Shown here piece by piece: positions 35,674-47,031 of a DNA stretch of 64,000 nucleotides. The position numbers were made by a program, and so were the translations under genes. How positions within the stretch are numbered: position 1 is the stretch's first letter; the number at the start of each line of letters is the position of its first letter. Where the stretch lies: contig LLEY01000074.1 in assembly GCA_001414485.1 (NCBI GenBank), positions 124,001 to 188,000 on the forward strand. The letters run 5' to 3'. The notes under the pieces were generated by a model that worked only from the letters and a program-made list of their open reading frames with translations, was not told the DNA's origin and did no database searches. Origin of the DNA: Calycina herbarum (Eukaryota; Ascomycota; Leotiomycetes; Helotiales; Pezizellaceae).

Positions 35674-36790
35674 TTACAAAGACTTTCTCGACTGCTCGTT
35701 ATTAAAGCCTGCATCAATCTTCTCCAAACTCTCGTGTTTCAATAACAAATTGATAAAACTTATCCATGTCTCTTGTTCAATCAGCCTGCTCCACTTTTCA
35801 TGAAAAAAGGCATTCCTTTTCACAAGAACCAATTCGGTGCCATTGATGTCGATCGTTCTTCTATTAACAGCATGATATATTTCGACGTACGCGGGAAGAC
35901 AAAGCTGAAGCCGAGTAACACCTGTAAATCTTTTGGTAATAGTGCGGGCTAGACTGTTCAAATCACCGGGATGGCCCAAGGGTTGGTATTTTTCTTTGTC
36001 TAGCACAAACTTTGAATGGCATAACCTCAGTTTGAGCTTGCGAATTTGGGAGATGTTGTTGGCGGGAACACATGCGAGGAACCGCGTTAATGCATGAAGA
36101 TTGACACATCTGCAATACGTTAGAAGTCTATCGCTCAAAGTATTTCTGACTAGCCAAGCTCGGAAAGACAAATCACAACCCAAATAAATGACCTTGAGCC
36201 TAAGAGAAGAAATTTAATAAAATAATCACTCACCCGCTTTTAAAAGATCCGTTGCCAATAACGAAGTGATTGAGGGTGTAAAATAACCGGCTTGCTTCCG
36301 AGTATATTTGCTTGTTGACAAGCCGCAAAGTACCAAAGCCCCTCGAGGTATAATATGGACGTAGCCCACTGCGGATATTGATGGTTTTACCGCGGGGAAC
36401 GAGATAATCGAATATCATCAATCGAACCTCTGGTGAAACATTCAATAGGCTTGAATTTTTAGACTGTGGTGGCAGAAGTTTTTTCGGAGCTTGATCTTGT
36501 GTACCATCTAGAAACCAGTCAGCTGGTGATATTCTCATGACTATATTCTCTTCTCCGCTATGGGAGGTTGGTTGAAGGTTCTGGAACTCGAAGAACGAAG
36601 CCTGCACTTCAGGATTGTCTCTCATCCATTCGAGTAAGAATTGAAAGCCCCGAGCGGCTGATTTGTTTAAGAAGTCCCAAGATCGACGTTGTCTCGTTCA
36701 CGATAGAGAACCTCACGTACCTTCGGGATAAGGTTGCTGCGATGCCTTCTTAACCTTGACCTTCTTCCTGGGACGTTTGGTCTTGGGCAT
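35674..36790 (-). CDS. F-box/2EXR-like protein, tandem copy B
   Basis: Three exons (36721-36790, 36234-36507, 35674-36109) give 259 aa. Exon 1 encodes a basic leader (MPKTKRPRKKVKVKKASQQP) nearly parallel to copy A. Exon 2 has LNVSPEVRLMIFDYLVPRGK and LRLVNKQIYSEASRLFYTLN, HFVIGNG, aligned to the same positions in copy A. Exon 3 matches in register (NLHALTRFLACVPANNISQI against NIQALQRFIACIPSQHLAQI; TKRFTGVT against MKTFTGVT; LLKHESLEKIDAG against LLKHEKLENIIAG) but is shorter at the C-terminus. Similarity is highest at exon borders and the F-box-like core, so the duplication is not recent. No stops or frameshifts are seen. The function is unknown. Confidence 0.78.
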
Positions 36791-39251
36791 CTTGGGAGAT
36801 GTTTTGAAAATCGGTTTTGATAGAGTATTTGTTGTTTAAGTTCAAGGAACTGACGAGTCGGAGACCGGAGGTGTGGGAGGTTTGTTTGCACTCTCAAGGT
36901 GTTTGCGTTTGCTAAGGTGAAGTTCCTCTTGAGACTGGTAAAAAGGTCAGGGAAATTGCAAAACAATGCCCGCTGGATCGAATAACGACTTACCTCCCTT
37001 CGGAAAGAGAGAGAAACACGTAGAAAGGTCGCGATTGGCACTGCTCGTGGGTGTGCGAGGCTTCATTTGGTGTCGTGGTTGCGACAAAGTACGATCTATA
37101 AATTATATAGAGATACCACGTAGATAAACAACGCACATACCACCTAAAGTCTTGGCGCTGCGCTAGCCATAAGCTATCAGACACCCTTGCTCAAGAATGA
37201 TTGTTTTATTCTCTTCGCTGATTGGCTGATTCGCCGACATCACCACCTCATTCTGGCAAGAACGAGGGACTCAATTGAACAGAGGAAGAGAAAGTCCGCC
37301 AAGAAGCACCGTACCAACTCGCCACATGAGAACATTTCTAGTCAATTTCCGAAGTCCAGAAATTCCAGCATTCTAAGGACACCTGGATGAAGACATCACA
37401 GGCAAAAAGATATTGGAAGCTCAACAGAGAAGAAAAGAGTTCGCTTTCCGTTGCAGTCATCGTTATGATAAGAATCCATGAGGCTCTTTCCAAAATTTGG
37501 CTCTTTTTATTGAACCGAAAAGGTTTTCAGGTCTTCGATTTTCCATAATCTCGCACCGGACTCTTAACTACCGCAAAATTTGCCGGAATCCCTTCGTGCG
37601 GTGTAAGTTCTACACTGCGCGAAGCTTGATACTGGGAAGTTGTCTCCAGAACTTGGAATAATAGTCAAGGCCATCGTTCAACGCACACCTGAAGCACAAA
37701 TACTCTGCTGCAGTATTCTAGAAACCCTACGAGAACTGAAACAATTTGACGAGGAAGCTTAGTGCAATTGATTTTTTATTGCACCAAGTTTCCTTGTCTA
37801 AATATTTTGATTGCCTTGGGGCCTTTAGTATATTGTTCTTCGTGTGTGTATTGCTTAGGTGTACCCTGAACAACATTGAGTTCTTACGTATGGCTTTGAT
37901 CAAAAACAGTCTTGTAGATCAAGAGCACGATTTTCTTTGCCTGTCTGTGTAAAGACTCAAGGATGACTGTTTGATCGACAGATCAATTCTCGTCACTAAA
38001 TACCTTGACATTTTACCCTAATGAATTGGGAGGGCATCTTGTTGTCCCTCAACCCAAGAGGACGTCAACAAAATTTCCTTCTCACGACAAGCTCGGATGT
38101 AGCTAGTGCTCCACACTGACTCAATAAAATGTGCTGGTGCTGCCCTCGTGATAGACACATAAAAGCGGCAGTAAATACATTCATTAGCCGTTGTTTGAAC
38201 TTTCCTGTATTTTGGAATTTGATTGTTCTGAAACACCTGGGTTAATAGCCCTAAGTTGTTTCAAATGCTTAGGATAATTTCCACAAATTATTCTAGAATG
38301 TTGGAACAACGAGAGGTAGATAGGCAGGTAAGAACCTGAAGTATTTACTGCCACTTTTAATGTCCATCGGGAGCTGCCTCGCCTGTTCCCCCTTAAAGCC
38401 TCGGCTCTTTTCCGCTTTTAGGCTCCCTGTCGCTGACCGCCTGCGGTCGTATTCCGTAAATAGCTTTCTCAACACCACGAAGGCGATATATATCAAGGAA
38501 AGCTCAAACTTGATAGTGATTCATTGTATATGGTCGTATTCCCTGCATGCATAGCCACATTCCGAAAATTCTGATATTGAATTTGTTTTTAGAAAGAAAT
38601 GTTCAAATGATTGAAAACCAAGTGGCGTGAGTGGTCTAGTTCGCTCGGGAAGACCCACAACTTTGGCGCTCCAAGCTTTGAGTTTCTTAAATTATGATCT
38701 GCGCAAGGTATTCGTGGGGTAGCAAAAGAAACTTTCGCCAAAATTGCTTCTCTTTCTCGTTCTGTTCATGAGAGAATTCGGAGTTTCCTCGACGATTTTG
38801 GGCAAAGTGAAGCCATCGTGAGATTCTCATGCGGCATGAATGTTATGCCGTATTCAACTTTCTTACTTGAAAGTCGCCTGTGACTAATTTTATTTCCCTT
38901 GGCGGACGAGTTAGGGTGCGGCGAAGCAAAATTGTTGATCGAAAACCGCCAACCAGGAGGCAGCAGAGTCTAGACCGCCCCTCTAAAGAACCCTGCACTT
39001 CAAACCACCCAAACGGAGGGAAGGATCCACACGAAATTTTCAAGCATTAATAGAAGGGGGGCCTTCCCAAATCGTATTGCTTCGTTCCCCAGCTTTGGAT
39101 TTCCTCCTCGGTCAAGCAAACTCGTACCGCAACATGCCTTACTAGGTGACTCGATTTCTTGCTCCTCACCCTCGTTCTCAAAATTTATATAATATCTTAA
39201 TCCTTTCCCGTTGTGGAACCACAGTCGCTTCAACGAACATTCGAAAAGATC
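36791..39251. other. Intergenic region carrying repeat-family copy A
   Basis: This contains the promoter side of the second F-box-like gene, an element of the CTCGCGGTGGACA family at 38145-38373, and the promoter of the membrane protein starting at 39252. A plausible TATA element (TTATATAATATC) lies near 39185-39196. Small open frames here have no recognisable features. Confidence 0.55.
38145..38373. mobile_element. Novel TIR element, CTCGCGGTGGACA family, copy A
   Basis: Inverted ends: left CTCGTGATAGACACATAAAA then GCGGCAGTAAATA; right, read inward, CTCCCGATGGACATTAAAAG then TGGCAGTAAATA. The exact 5-bp direct repeat CTGCC flanks it (38140-38144 and 38374-38378). It is 229 bp and non-coding. 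The interior has GTTGTTT..GAAC, AGGATAATT and TTGGAACAACGAG blocks shared with the other copies. It lies about 880 bp upstream of the membrane protein gene at 39252. Confidence 0.85.
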
Positions 39252-40349
39252 ATGCAGTTTTTAATATTTTCCGTGCTTTTGCATGCGCTTTGCGCCTCTG
39301 CTGCACCATATCTCATCACTAGTTACCTCGAGTTATCCGTATACACTCGAACCGGCACCACTCGAACAGGAATCACCACCAGATCCGAATCCCTCATTAC
39401 ATATACCGAAGAAGTGCAATTACCGGCAACCGTTACAGCAGCACCTGCAGCAATTACAACCTACACCACTGCAGATTCATACTATACTCATGTTTCCGTT
39501 GTCAATGTTGTACTTTCGAAAGGGGTTGGAGAGACCATTCCATATGCAACATACAAAACCGACACGGAGACGATCAATTCCTATTACACTACATACATGG
39601 TTCCAGTCACATATCATGCCCCAGCTTCTTGTGCCGCTACTTCGTGGGACTTTGTGGCTACAGTATCAGTCTACGTTCCTCCGCCCGTTAGAACACTGAT
39701 CACCCCTGCAACGATAACCACCACCGTTTCAACTTACTCTGTGGCCCACCTCAATCCCAGTCCCACAACTCGAGTATACGTTATTCTTGACCCGAAAGAC
39801 GTCGACGTTGACGATTTATCCTCAGCATCATCGAGTTACGCAACCCAAAATCCTCGCATTACCCGCTGCACTAGTCCTACAAGTTCCAGTGCTCTTGCAA
39901 CCTCAACTGGAAGCTCTGGATCTAGCTCTGGCTCCACCTCCAGCTCTTCCGGCTATTACTCCGGCTATTATTCAGATGATGGATGGTATCGCACGTACCT
40001 CATCATTGCCATTGCAATTCCTGTTGGGTGGACTGTTCTATTCCTCTTCCTCGGGCTTCTCGAATCATTCATCTCCTTCAAAGGTCTCATGCTAGGTCAA
40101 CAACGAAAGCGTGGGTTGCCATATTCATGGTGTTGCATTATTGTATGGACGCTTTGCTTTACCGGACCAACCTACAAAGCGAGATCCGTTGAAGAGCAAG
40201 CTGTGCTTAAGGAGAAATGGGCCGAGATGGGATTCGGTACGAAATTGAAGCTGTGGTTCAAATGGGGTTTCCGTTGGAAGTATCCAGTGGACTTGTTGGG
40301 AGCTGAACCAGAAGTTAGCAAGAGGGCTTTCAGACAAGGTTGCTTATAA
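39252..40349 (+). CDS. Secreted or membrane-anchored Ser/Thr-rich protein
   Basis: This is a single exon of 365 aa. The start is the ATG at 39252, because it places a clean signal peptide (MQFLIFSVLLHALCASAA) at the N-terminus; a longer frame begins only at a non-ATG codon. Residues 20-200 are Thr/Tyr/Val-rich and resemble extracellular beta-rich wall proteins, with a Ser/Gly/Tyr tract at about 215-242 (SSGYYSGYYSDDG). One strong membrane helix follows (about 248-272, LIIAIAIPVGWTVLFLFLGL), then a basic cytosolic tail of about 90 residues (KARSVEEQAVLKEKWAEMGF, WFKWGFRWKYP). The topology suggests a plasma-membrane protein with a cell-wall-facing domain, perhaps a wall sensor, but it lacks a WSC cysteine domain. 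I do not recognise a named family. Confidence 0.8.
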   Translation: MQFLIFSVLLHALCASAAPYLITSYLELSVYTRTGTTRTGITTRSESLITYTEEVQLPATVTAAPAAITTYTTADSYYTHVSVVNVVLSKGVGETIPYATYKTDTETINSYYTTYMVPVTYHAPASCAATSWDFVATVSVYVPPPVRTLITPATITTTVSTYSVAHLNPSPTTRVYVILDPKDVDVDDLSSASSSYATQNPRITRCTSPTSSSALATSTGSSGSSSGSTSSSSGYYSGYYSDDGWYRTYLIIAIAIPVGWTVLFLFLGLLESFISFKGLMLGQQRKRGLPYSWCCIIVWTLCFTGPTYKARSVEEQAVLKEKWAEMGFGTKLKLWFKWGFRWKYPVDLLGAEPEVSKRAFRQGCL

Positions 40350-42778
40350 GGTGGTGGATGGTGTAGCAGATGTTAATATTAATACTTTGTATTTAAGCGA
40401 CGGTTTTACATAATAGACGGCATGATACCCAACGTTTTTACGATAATTCAATCATTTTTCGAGAAGGATTTTCTCAGCTGTGACTCTAGAGCCATGAGCT
40501 TGAAGTGACGATTATTTCGCTTAAATTATTCTCCGGACGGTGTCCTGATGAATTAACTGGCTTTAAGCTTCTTTCATCTTGAAGTCCTCGTATATGCTGA
40601 AGTAAAGGTTCGCAGCAAACGATGCGTACCGCAGCCCTCTCAATTGAACGGACGCGTCTAGTAGAAGAGTGAGCGAGTGCTGTAGAAATTTACAACTATT
40701 TCCGACGCCTCAAGCACAGTCGAGAAGTTGAAATCTTGAACCCTCGAGTTATTGCTGAATGTAAGGGGAATGGAAGGGGAGGGAAAGAGGTAAGAGAAGT
40801 GAGCATTACTCTCTGAACACCCATTTATTGTTGCTTGAGTCTATCTCGAATAATCACGAAGATTATTCAAGAATTTTTGAATTAAGGAACAAATTCTAAT
40901 TCTCCTAAGTCCTCTCGAACAATACCTCTTTATCCTGGACCGTTTCGCACATTCGGAAAAAGAAGTAGGGCTCTTACCGCTCGTGTATTGATCTTGTCTC
41001 GAGAGGAACTCTGTGTGAGCTGTACTTCGTAGGCTTTAGTAAATACACGGATTGAAGTTTCCACGCCTTTCTGGGTCTACGATACTGAAGAGGATACTAT
41101 TCCTAATAGACTTTAGAGCCATTTAGCTAAAGCTTTGGGCTTGTCGGTTCCCCAGCTGGAACGCCATTCTTTTCCCCCTTGAACCATCCAATTTTGCTTC
41201 GCTTAATTATCAAAACCTCACTGCCCAATCTCGTTGTGGTGAAAGTATACTTGGCCATTGGAGATCCGTCCCAGTACTGAAATGATTCTCCAGACCAAGA
41301 AACATCGACGCCTTGAACATACAAATTTAAAATTTAGCTGCCCTCACCTCCTCACGAGTCACTGGGTTATTTGAAATCGGCTTGCAATTGCGGCCTCGCA
41401 TTAGATGTCCATGGTCTCTTAGTGTTGTAATTATTGCTTAACCTTGTTCTAACTAAGTGAAAAAAGGTCATTTTATGCGCAATTCTAGATGGTTAATTCT
41501 GCGCCGGAAGACATGAAAAGAGCTGCCTGGTTTATGTAACTCCTGACGCATATTTTGCACCTACTAGCGATGTTTTCTTAGCTTTTATAGAAGTGTTTCT
41601 CACAGGATTGCAAGATAACAAACATGGAAATCGAAAAGAAGGAGTTCATTAAAAGCGCAAAAAATAACGACCTATTACGGAAACCCGAATTTCCATGCAA
41701 GGGAGTTGTTTTGGCGATAACTCTAAATTCTGGCCAAAATGTTGCCGGACATTCAGGGAAAGTTCGCACTTCGAGAATTTTGACTTGGGATTGAACCAAT
41801 AGATGTCGCTTCCCCCTTGAGGTTCGCAATGGCGCATACTAAGTATATCAGGTATTCGCCACAAAGCCCTTGATAGGTTCCAGAATAATAATTTCTCAAT
41901 CATGGGTGATAAGAAATCTAGTCATCACTCTAAGCACATCTACGGTTGAAGATCCCACGAAATCGTCGTCAAGGATGGTTCAAAACGAGAAGCTTTGAAA
42001 GAATGAAGCTTGGTGGTCATGAATTTCTCCAACTTTTCTTGAGTAATAGCCACGATTATCTGTGAATCTTCAAACTGACAAGCAAGGGGAAGAACTAAGG
42101 GCAATGAGCGAAATCTTTGCTTCCCAAGGCATTGTATGCCTCCAAAGTTAAAACACACAACAGCAGACATCGATTCACCAGAACGGAAGCAAAAAGAACC
42201 ACTGCCACTTTAGACGCGAGATCTTGTGGCAGTCTTAGTTAATGAGATTATGTTTGAAGAAGAACGTAGAGATTTCGAGATGTTTGCAGCACCGGATGTG
42301 AAGTGAGAGAAAATAGGAACCAACAAACAACGAGGAGGAATCCTGACTTTGTAAACATTTCAATCGAAGCTTGAACAAGTAGCCAAGCTGAAACCCAATT
42401 CTTTATCCCAAAGTAGATGTAGCAATCAGTTTGGAGGGGAAACATGTGACCCAAAAGTGCGAACCCATAATACCAACAATGAGTCGCTTCACATTGCAAA
42501 GACCTCTTCTTCATTCTCGAAAATTACGAGAAAGATGACACCCTTTATAACATCAAGCACCTCATTCCAAACAAAATCTCACGTAAAAGAATTCTCCCTT
42601 CAAAAACGTGGAAACTCTTCTTGGCGAAGTTTCGTTTATATGGAGTAGTACGCGGCCCCCTTGTCCATTCTCCTCCGCAACCCAATTTTTGAGCCACCAG
42701 TTCATCGGAATCCTTCTTGAAACAACCCACCAACGAAATTCCTAATTTGGCGCTGTAAACAACGACCGGGTTCCTCCC

Positions 42779-43002
42779 CTCCTGATGGACAGTAAAAGCG
42801 GCAGTAAATATCGGATTCGCACCTGACTTCCTAGCTGTTGTTCCAGCTAGCTTGGGTAATTCAAAGTAATTACCCTACATACTTGGAACAATTAAAATAG
42901 TACCCTAGGTATTTAGAACAATCAAGTTTCATTGTTATAAATTGTACTAGGAAGTTGGAACAACGAGAGATATTTACTGCCGCTTTTTCTGTCCACCGCG
43001 AG
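42779..43002. mobile_element. Novel TIR element, CTCGCGGTGGACA family, copy B
   Basis: Left end CTCCTGATGGACAGTAAAAG then CGGCAGTAAATA; right end, read inward, CTCGCGGTGGACAGAAAAAG then CGGCAGTAAATA. The exact 5-bp direct repeat CTCCC flanks it (42774-42778 and 43003-43007). It is 224 bp and non-coding. It sits about 400 bp upstream of the pectate lyase start codon. Confidence 0.88.
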
Positions 43003-43260
43003 CTCCCCTCTCCCGCCCACTCCCGCGAGTGTAAACCTCGGAAAAGTTCCGAAAAAGACGTGATGGTGAACCGAGCTCAGCTACGGCGTGGAGAGAAATA
43101 TGGAACTCGATCGCAATGGATAGATTAAATCGTGTTTCCCTTGCCTTCGAAATTAATTTCCGTGGACCTGGTACGAAGTATCATGGAAAGTGTACGCATC
43201 ACGAAAAAACATTGGCAACGGACAAGCTCATTCTAACATCTTGGCATCATGTTCTGTTTC

Positions 43261-43272
43261 CATATATATAGA
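43261..43272 (+). promoter_or_regulatory. TATA box of the pectate lyase gene
   Basis: CATATATATAGAAG lies about 140 bp upstream of the ATG at 43405 and is followed by a C/T-rich leader (TTTCTTTTCTCTCCATCCTC). The spacing fits a fungal TATA promoter with a roughly 100-base 5' leader. Confidence 0.55.
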
Positions 43273-43404
43273 AGGGAATTCTTCAACGTAGAGCTTTCTT
43301 TTCTCTCCATCCTCACCATCACACACGTTCTTTACGCTACACAGCACTTTGCTACCACATTCTTTCACTAGAAACTGATAATCTAATCACCCACTTTCAT
43401 CATC

Positions 43405-44498
43405 ATGAAGTTCCAAATCTCTTCCCTCGGCCTCATGGCTTCGCTTGCTATGGCTGTCCCAACACCAACCATTAATGACGGTGCCGCTCAACTCGTCGCT
43501 AAGCGTGCCAGTGTCACTGAGGTAAATATATCCAACTATTCAATCTTCTTTTAGCTCTCGCTAACATCCCAATTAGACCCCAGGCGGATATGCATCCCAG
43601 AACGGAGGCACCACTGGAGGTTCAGGAGGAACTACAACCACTGTCTCCACTTACTCTCAATTCACAGCCGCAGTCAGCGGTGACGCTAAGAAGGTCGTCG
43701 TCGTGGACGGTGCTATCACCCAAGCCGCTTCCCAGGTTAAGATCGGTTCCAACACATCCGTCCTCGGAAAATCATCTGGAGGAACCACTTTCACCGGTTT
43801 TGGTGTTTTGGTCAAGGGCGCCGAGAACGTTATCATCCGTAACATCAAGATCAAGGAGGTGCTCGCAGCCAACGGAGATGCTCTCGGTATCCAAACCTCA
43901 ACCAACGTCTGGGTTGACCACGTCGACTTGTCATCTAACCTTGACCATGACAAGGGTGTGTATTCTCCGGTTATTTCTTTCCTCTGATTGCAATACTAAC
44001 AACAAACCAGATTTCTACGATGGATTGCTAGATGTTACCCACGGTTGTGACTGGGTTACCATCTCCAACTCCTTCATCCATGACCACTGGAAGGCATCAT
44101 TGGTCGGACACTCCGACTCCAACTCCGCCGAGGACTCTGGACACTTGACCGTTACATTCTCTAACAACCACTTCTACAACATTAACTCCCGAGGACCTTC
44201 TTTCCGTTTCGGAACTGGCCATTTGTATAACAACTACTACGATACCGTCTCTGATGGAATTAACACCCGTCAAGGTGCCCAACTCCTCGTCGAGAACAAC
44301 GTCTTCGTCGGCTCCAAGAAAGCTCTCTACTCTACCGATTCCGGGTACGCTGTCGCCTCAGGAAATGACTTCGGTGACTCCGTAAACGCTGCTGAGACTG
44401 GTACCCTCACTACCGTCCCATATTCTTACACCAAGGTTGCTGCTACTGCTGTTAAGGCTGCCGTTGTCGGCACGGCTGGTAACACCCTCTCTTTCTAA
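43405..44498 (+). CDS. Pectate lyase, polysaccharide lyase family 1
   Basis: Three exons (43405-43521, 43577-43955, 44011-44498) join to 327 aa. A signal peptide (MKFQISSLGLMASLAMA, with AVPTP at the cut region) is followed by a short propeptide ending in KR (residues 33-34), a likely Kex2 site. A Gly/Thr linker (GGTTGGSGGTTTT) leads into the parallel beta-helix lyase domain. Family 1 landmarks are present: NVWVDHVDLSS and DHDKDFYDGLLDVTHGCDWV (calcium-binding acidic residues), DHWKASLVGHSDSN, and SRGPSFRFG, which preserves the R-x-P-x-x-R catalytic arginine motif. It cleaves de-esterified homogalacturonan by calcium-dependent beta-elimination outside the cell, a plant cell-wall-degrading activity. 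It is complete and probably active. Both sides are flanked by copies of the novel TIR element. Confidence 0.95.
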
Positions 44499-44710
44499 AT
44501 GAATGGAGATGAATGGGCTGTGAGGGGGTGGAGGTAAAAGTTTGTTTGTATATAGATTCTTCTTGCTTGAGCTATTGATTTAGCTAGACCTTAGAGCACA
44601 CTTGTGTTCCAGTCTTGTATATAGTTTTTGAATAGACAAAAAAGGCTCACTTCAATTCGCTTCCCATTTACAAATGCTGTGTGCCTGACGACCCTCGGAG
44701 CCTTTCCACT

Positions 44711-45114
44711 CTCGCAGTGGACATTAAACGCTGCAATAGATACATCGGGTTAGCACCTGCCCTGCCACGCGATGGACAGAAAAAGCGGCAGTGTTCGTGC
44801 CTGCCTATAGCTCGTTGTCCCAACTATCTAGGGTAATTGAAAGTAATACCCTAGAATATCAACCTAGAAAGTTAAGCTAAATTGTTTTTAGAAAGTTGGA
44901 ATAAGAAGCAAGATAGGCGGGTACGACTCTAATATTTACTGCCGCTTTTTCTGGTCCACCGGGAGCCTGCCTACCAAGCTCTGTTGTTCCAGCTTATTGG
45001 GGTAATTTATAGTAACTATCCTAGAATATTAAACTAAGATCTTGTTCCAATGTATTTGGTAATTGAAGTCAGAACAATGAGCTATTTACTGCCACTTTCA
45101 ATGACCACCTCGAG
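44711..45114. mobile_element. Novel TIR element, copy C (outer, interrupted)
   Basis: The left end is CTCGCAGTGGACATTAAACG, and the right end, read inward, is CTCGAGGTGGTCATTGAAAG then TGGCAGTAAATA. Its interior reads GTTAGCACCTGC, is broken by copy D, and resumes CCTGCCTACC..GTTGTTCCAGC, which matches the unbroken order in copy F. Without copy D and the extra CCTGC it would be about 199 bp. No exact target duplication remains, and its ends are more diverged, consistent with being older than the insertion inside it. Confidence 0.8.
44766..44965. mobile_element. Novel TIR element, copy D (inserted inside copy C)
   Basis: Left end CACGCGATGGACAGAAAAAG then CGGCAGT; right end, read inward, CTCCCGGTGGACCAGAAAAA then GCGGCAGTAAATA. 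The exact 5-bp direct repeat CCTGC flanks it (44761-44765 and 44966-44970). Deleting the element and one CCTGC restores continuity of copy C, which fixes its ends. It is 200 bp and non-coding. Confidence 0.87.
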
Positions 45115-45740
45115 ACTCCTCTTTCGTTCAGGAGACGAAACAGGCCAAGATTATCATGACAAGACTTTGGGCCAATTAATCAACGACGTCAAGAGCAATC
45201 TTAGACCGTCGCGAATTCGTGCCAATCACCACCGCATCTATGATGCAAATTACGCCATGACTTACGTGATTATTCAAGCAGACGCTAAACAGTTACACAA
45301 TAGCAAAATCTCCCAAAACTCATCAAGGCAAAACAAAGTAGTGAGAAACAGTAGTATTTTTGTAATCTACGTTTCTATCTCCCAAATACTCTCTCTCCCT
45401 TCTACCATGTGGAATAATCTGAAAGAGAGCTGAGAGAATGAATCCAATGAACCCCTCCCTAGTTTTTTTCCCTGACCTTTCAGAAGATGTTGAAGTTCTC
45501 CGTTAACGCCATGCTATGATACTCTCTATTGTCACCGGGTGTTGAATGCCAACAGGTATAAAAACAAAGAAGAGAAATATTTTTCTTTTCCCCTCACATT
45601 TGAGCAAAAAACGCCGCCCTAAAGTAAGTTGCTCCGTAGGTCGTTGAGACCATGCCTATTCGTCAAATCATGTCCAAAGAAAATATTAAGCAAGAGACGT
45701 TGAGTCACTGCTAATCAGGGCTCTTCTATCATGCAGCCAT

Positions 45741-47031
45741 CTAAAATTCGAGGGTCTTTGGCTTCTCCCAGCTGAAGTCTTGGCTGGTGAAGTGACCGTT
45801 CTTTGCAGTCTTGAAGTAGATTGGCTTGGCCAAATCAAGCTCCTTGACGATGACACCTGGTCTCAAGTCAAAGTTCTTGAGAACGATGGCAACCAATTCA
45901 TCGGAGGTCTTGGAGGAGGTACCGTAGGTGTCGACGAAAATTGAGAGTGGCTCTGCAACACCGATGGCATATGACAGTTGGACAAGCGCACGTCGTGCGA
46001 GCTTGGCGTGAACCAAAGATTTGGCAATCCATCGTGCGAGGTATGCGGCTGAACGATCGACCTTGGAGAAATCCTTTCCAGAGAAAGCACCACCTCCGTG
46101 GGCTCCCCATCCACCGTATGTGTCGACAATAATCTTTCGGCCGGTGAGACCAGCATCACCTTGAGGGCCACCGATAATGAAGAGGCCAGATGGTTGAATC
46201 TATGAACGGGTTAGTGTCGTACTAAGAAAAAAGCTTCCATGTTACATACGTGATACACGGTCTCCTCAGTCAAGTACTTGGCAGGGATGACCTTTTGGAT
46301 GATCTTCTCCTTGATCTCTTTGCGCAATTGCTCGGTGGTGATGTCCTCGCTGTGCTGGGCGCTGACAACAACGGTGTGGACTCGGAGTGGGACAACGGCT
46401 CCGTTGTCGTGCTTGTACTCAACCGTGACTTGAGTCTTGGTATCTGGTCTCAACCATGGCAGGCTTCCGTCGCGACGGGCAGCAGACATGGCAGCGTTGA
46501 GCTTGTGTGCCAATTGAAGGGTCAATGGGAACAACTCTGGGGTCTCATCGGTGGCATATCCAAACATGATACCTTGATCACCAGCTCCCAATTGCTCGAG
46601 GGCCTGCTCGTAGTGAAGACCTTGAGCGATATCTGGGGATTGTTGCTCAATGGCGACCAAAACGTTACAAGTCTTGTAATCGAATCCCTTTGCCGAATCA
46701 TCGTATCCAATATCCTTGATAGCTCCTCGAATGACCTTTTGGTAATCCAAATGGGCCTTGGTGGTGATTTCACCAAAGACCATGATCATACCGGTCTTGG
46801 TAGCGGTCTCGCAAGCAACCTTGGAGAGAGGGTCCTCTGCTAAGCAGGCATCGAGAATGGCATCGGAGACTTGATCAGCGATCTTGTCTGGGTGACCTTC
46901 GCCAACAGATTCGGACTGAGGGAGAAGCGATTAGCATACGTATCGTTTTTGGGGGTTTCGCGAGAGTGGCATCAACTTACGGTGAACAGGAAGGTACCCT
47001 GGTTGTGGTGAGAAACGCCGTTGGTTGCCAT
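45741..47031 (-). CDS. SAM2: S-adenosylmethionine synthetase
   Basis: Three exons (46981-47031, 46250-46915, 45741-46199) join to 391 aa, close to the usual fungal length. All signature elements are present: [11 protein letters not shown] near the N-terminus (ATP and methionine site), the central [18 protein letters not shown] loop, and [19 protein letters not shown], the phosphate-binding loop of the C-terminal domain. It makes S-adenosylmethionine from methionine and ATP in the cytosol and is essential for methylation and polyamine synthesis. The first intron follows 17 codons. It is divergently arranged from the MAPKKK gene, with 1.8 kb between start codons. Orthology to yeast Sam1/Sam2 is clear; the symbol is taken from yeast. 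Confidence 0.97.

Larger units (their letters stand above)
40350..43404. other. Intergenic region carrying repeat-family copy B
   Basis: No gene is recognised across 3 kb; open frames at 41578-41903 and 42248-42514 on the minus strand look random. Copy B of the TIR family lies at 42779-43002. The last 150 bp are the pectate lyase core promoter. Confidence 0.55.
44499..45740. other. Convergent intergenic region with a nested element pair
   Basis: This is the 3' flank of the pectate lyase and of the S-adenosylmethionine synthetase. A nested pair of TIR-family elements occupies 44711-45114. The open frame 45050-45433 begins inside the outer element and is not a credible gene. Confidence 0.65.

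Noticed and set aside
45050..45433. 127-codon frame downstream of the pectate lyase
   Set aside because: Its first 60 bases lie within the outer TIR element and the rest has no recognisable feature.
46250..46843. 197-codon plus-strand frame across the S-adenosylmethionine synthetase
   Set aside because: It is antisense to a strongly conserved exon; such mirror frames arise from codon bias in the real gene.
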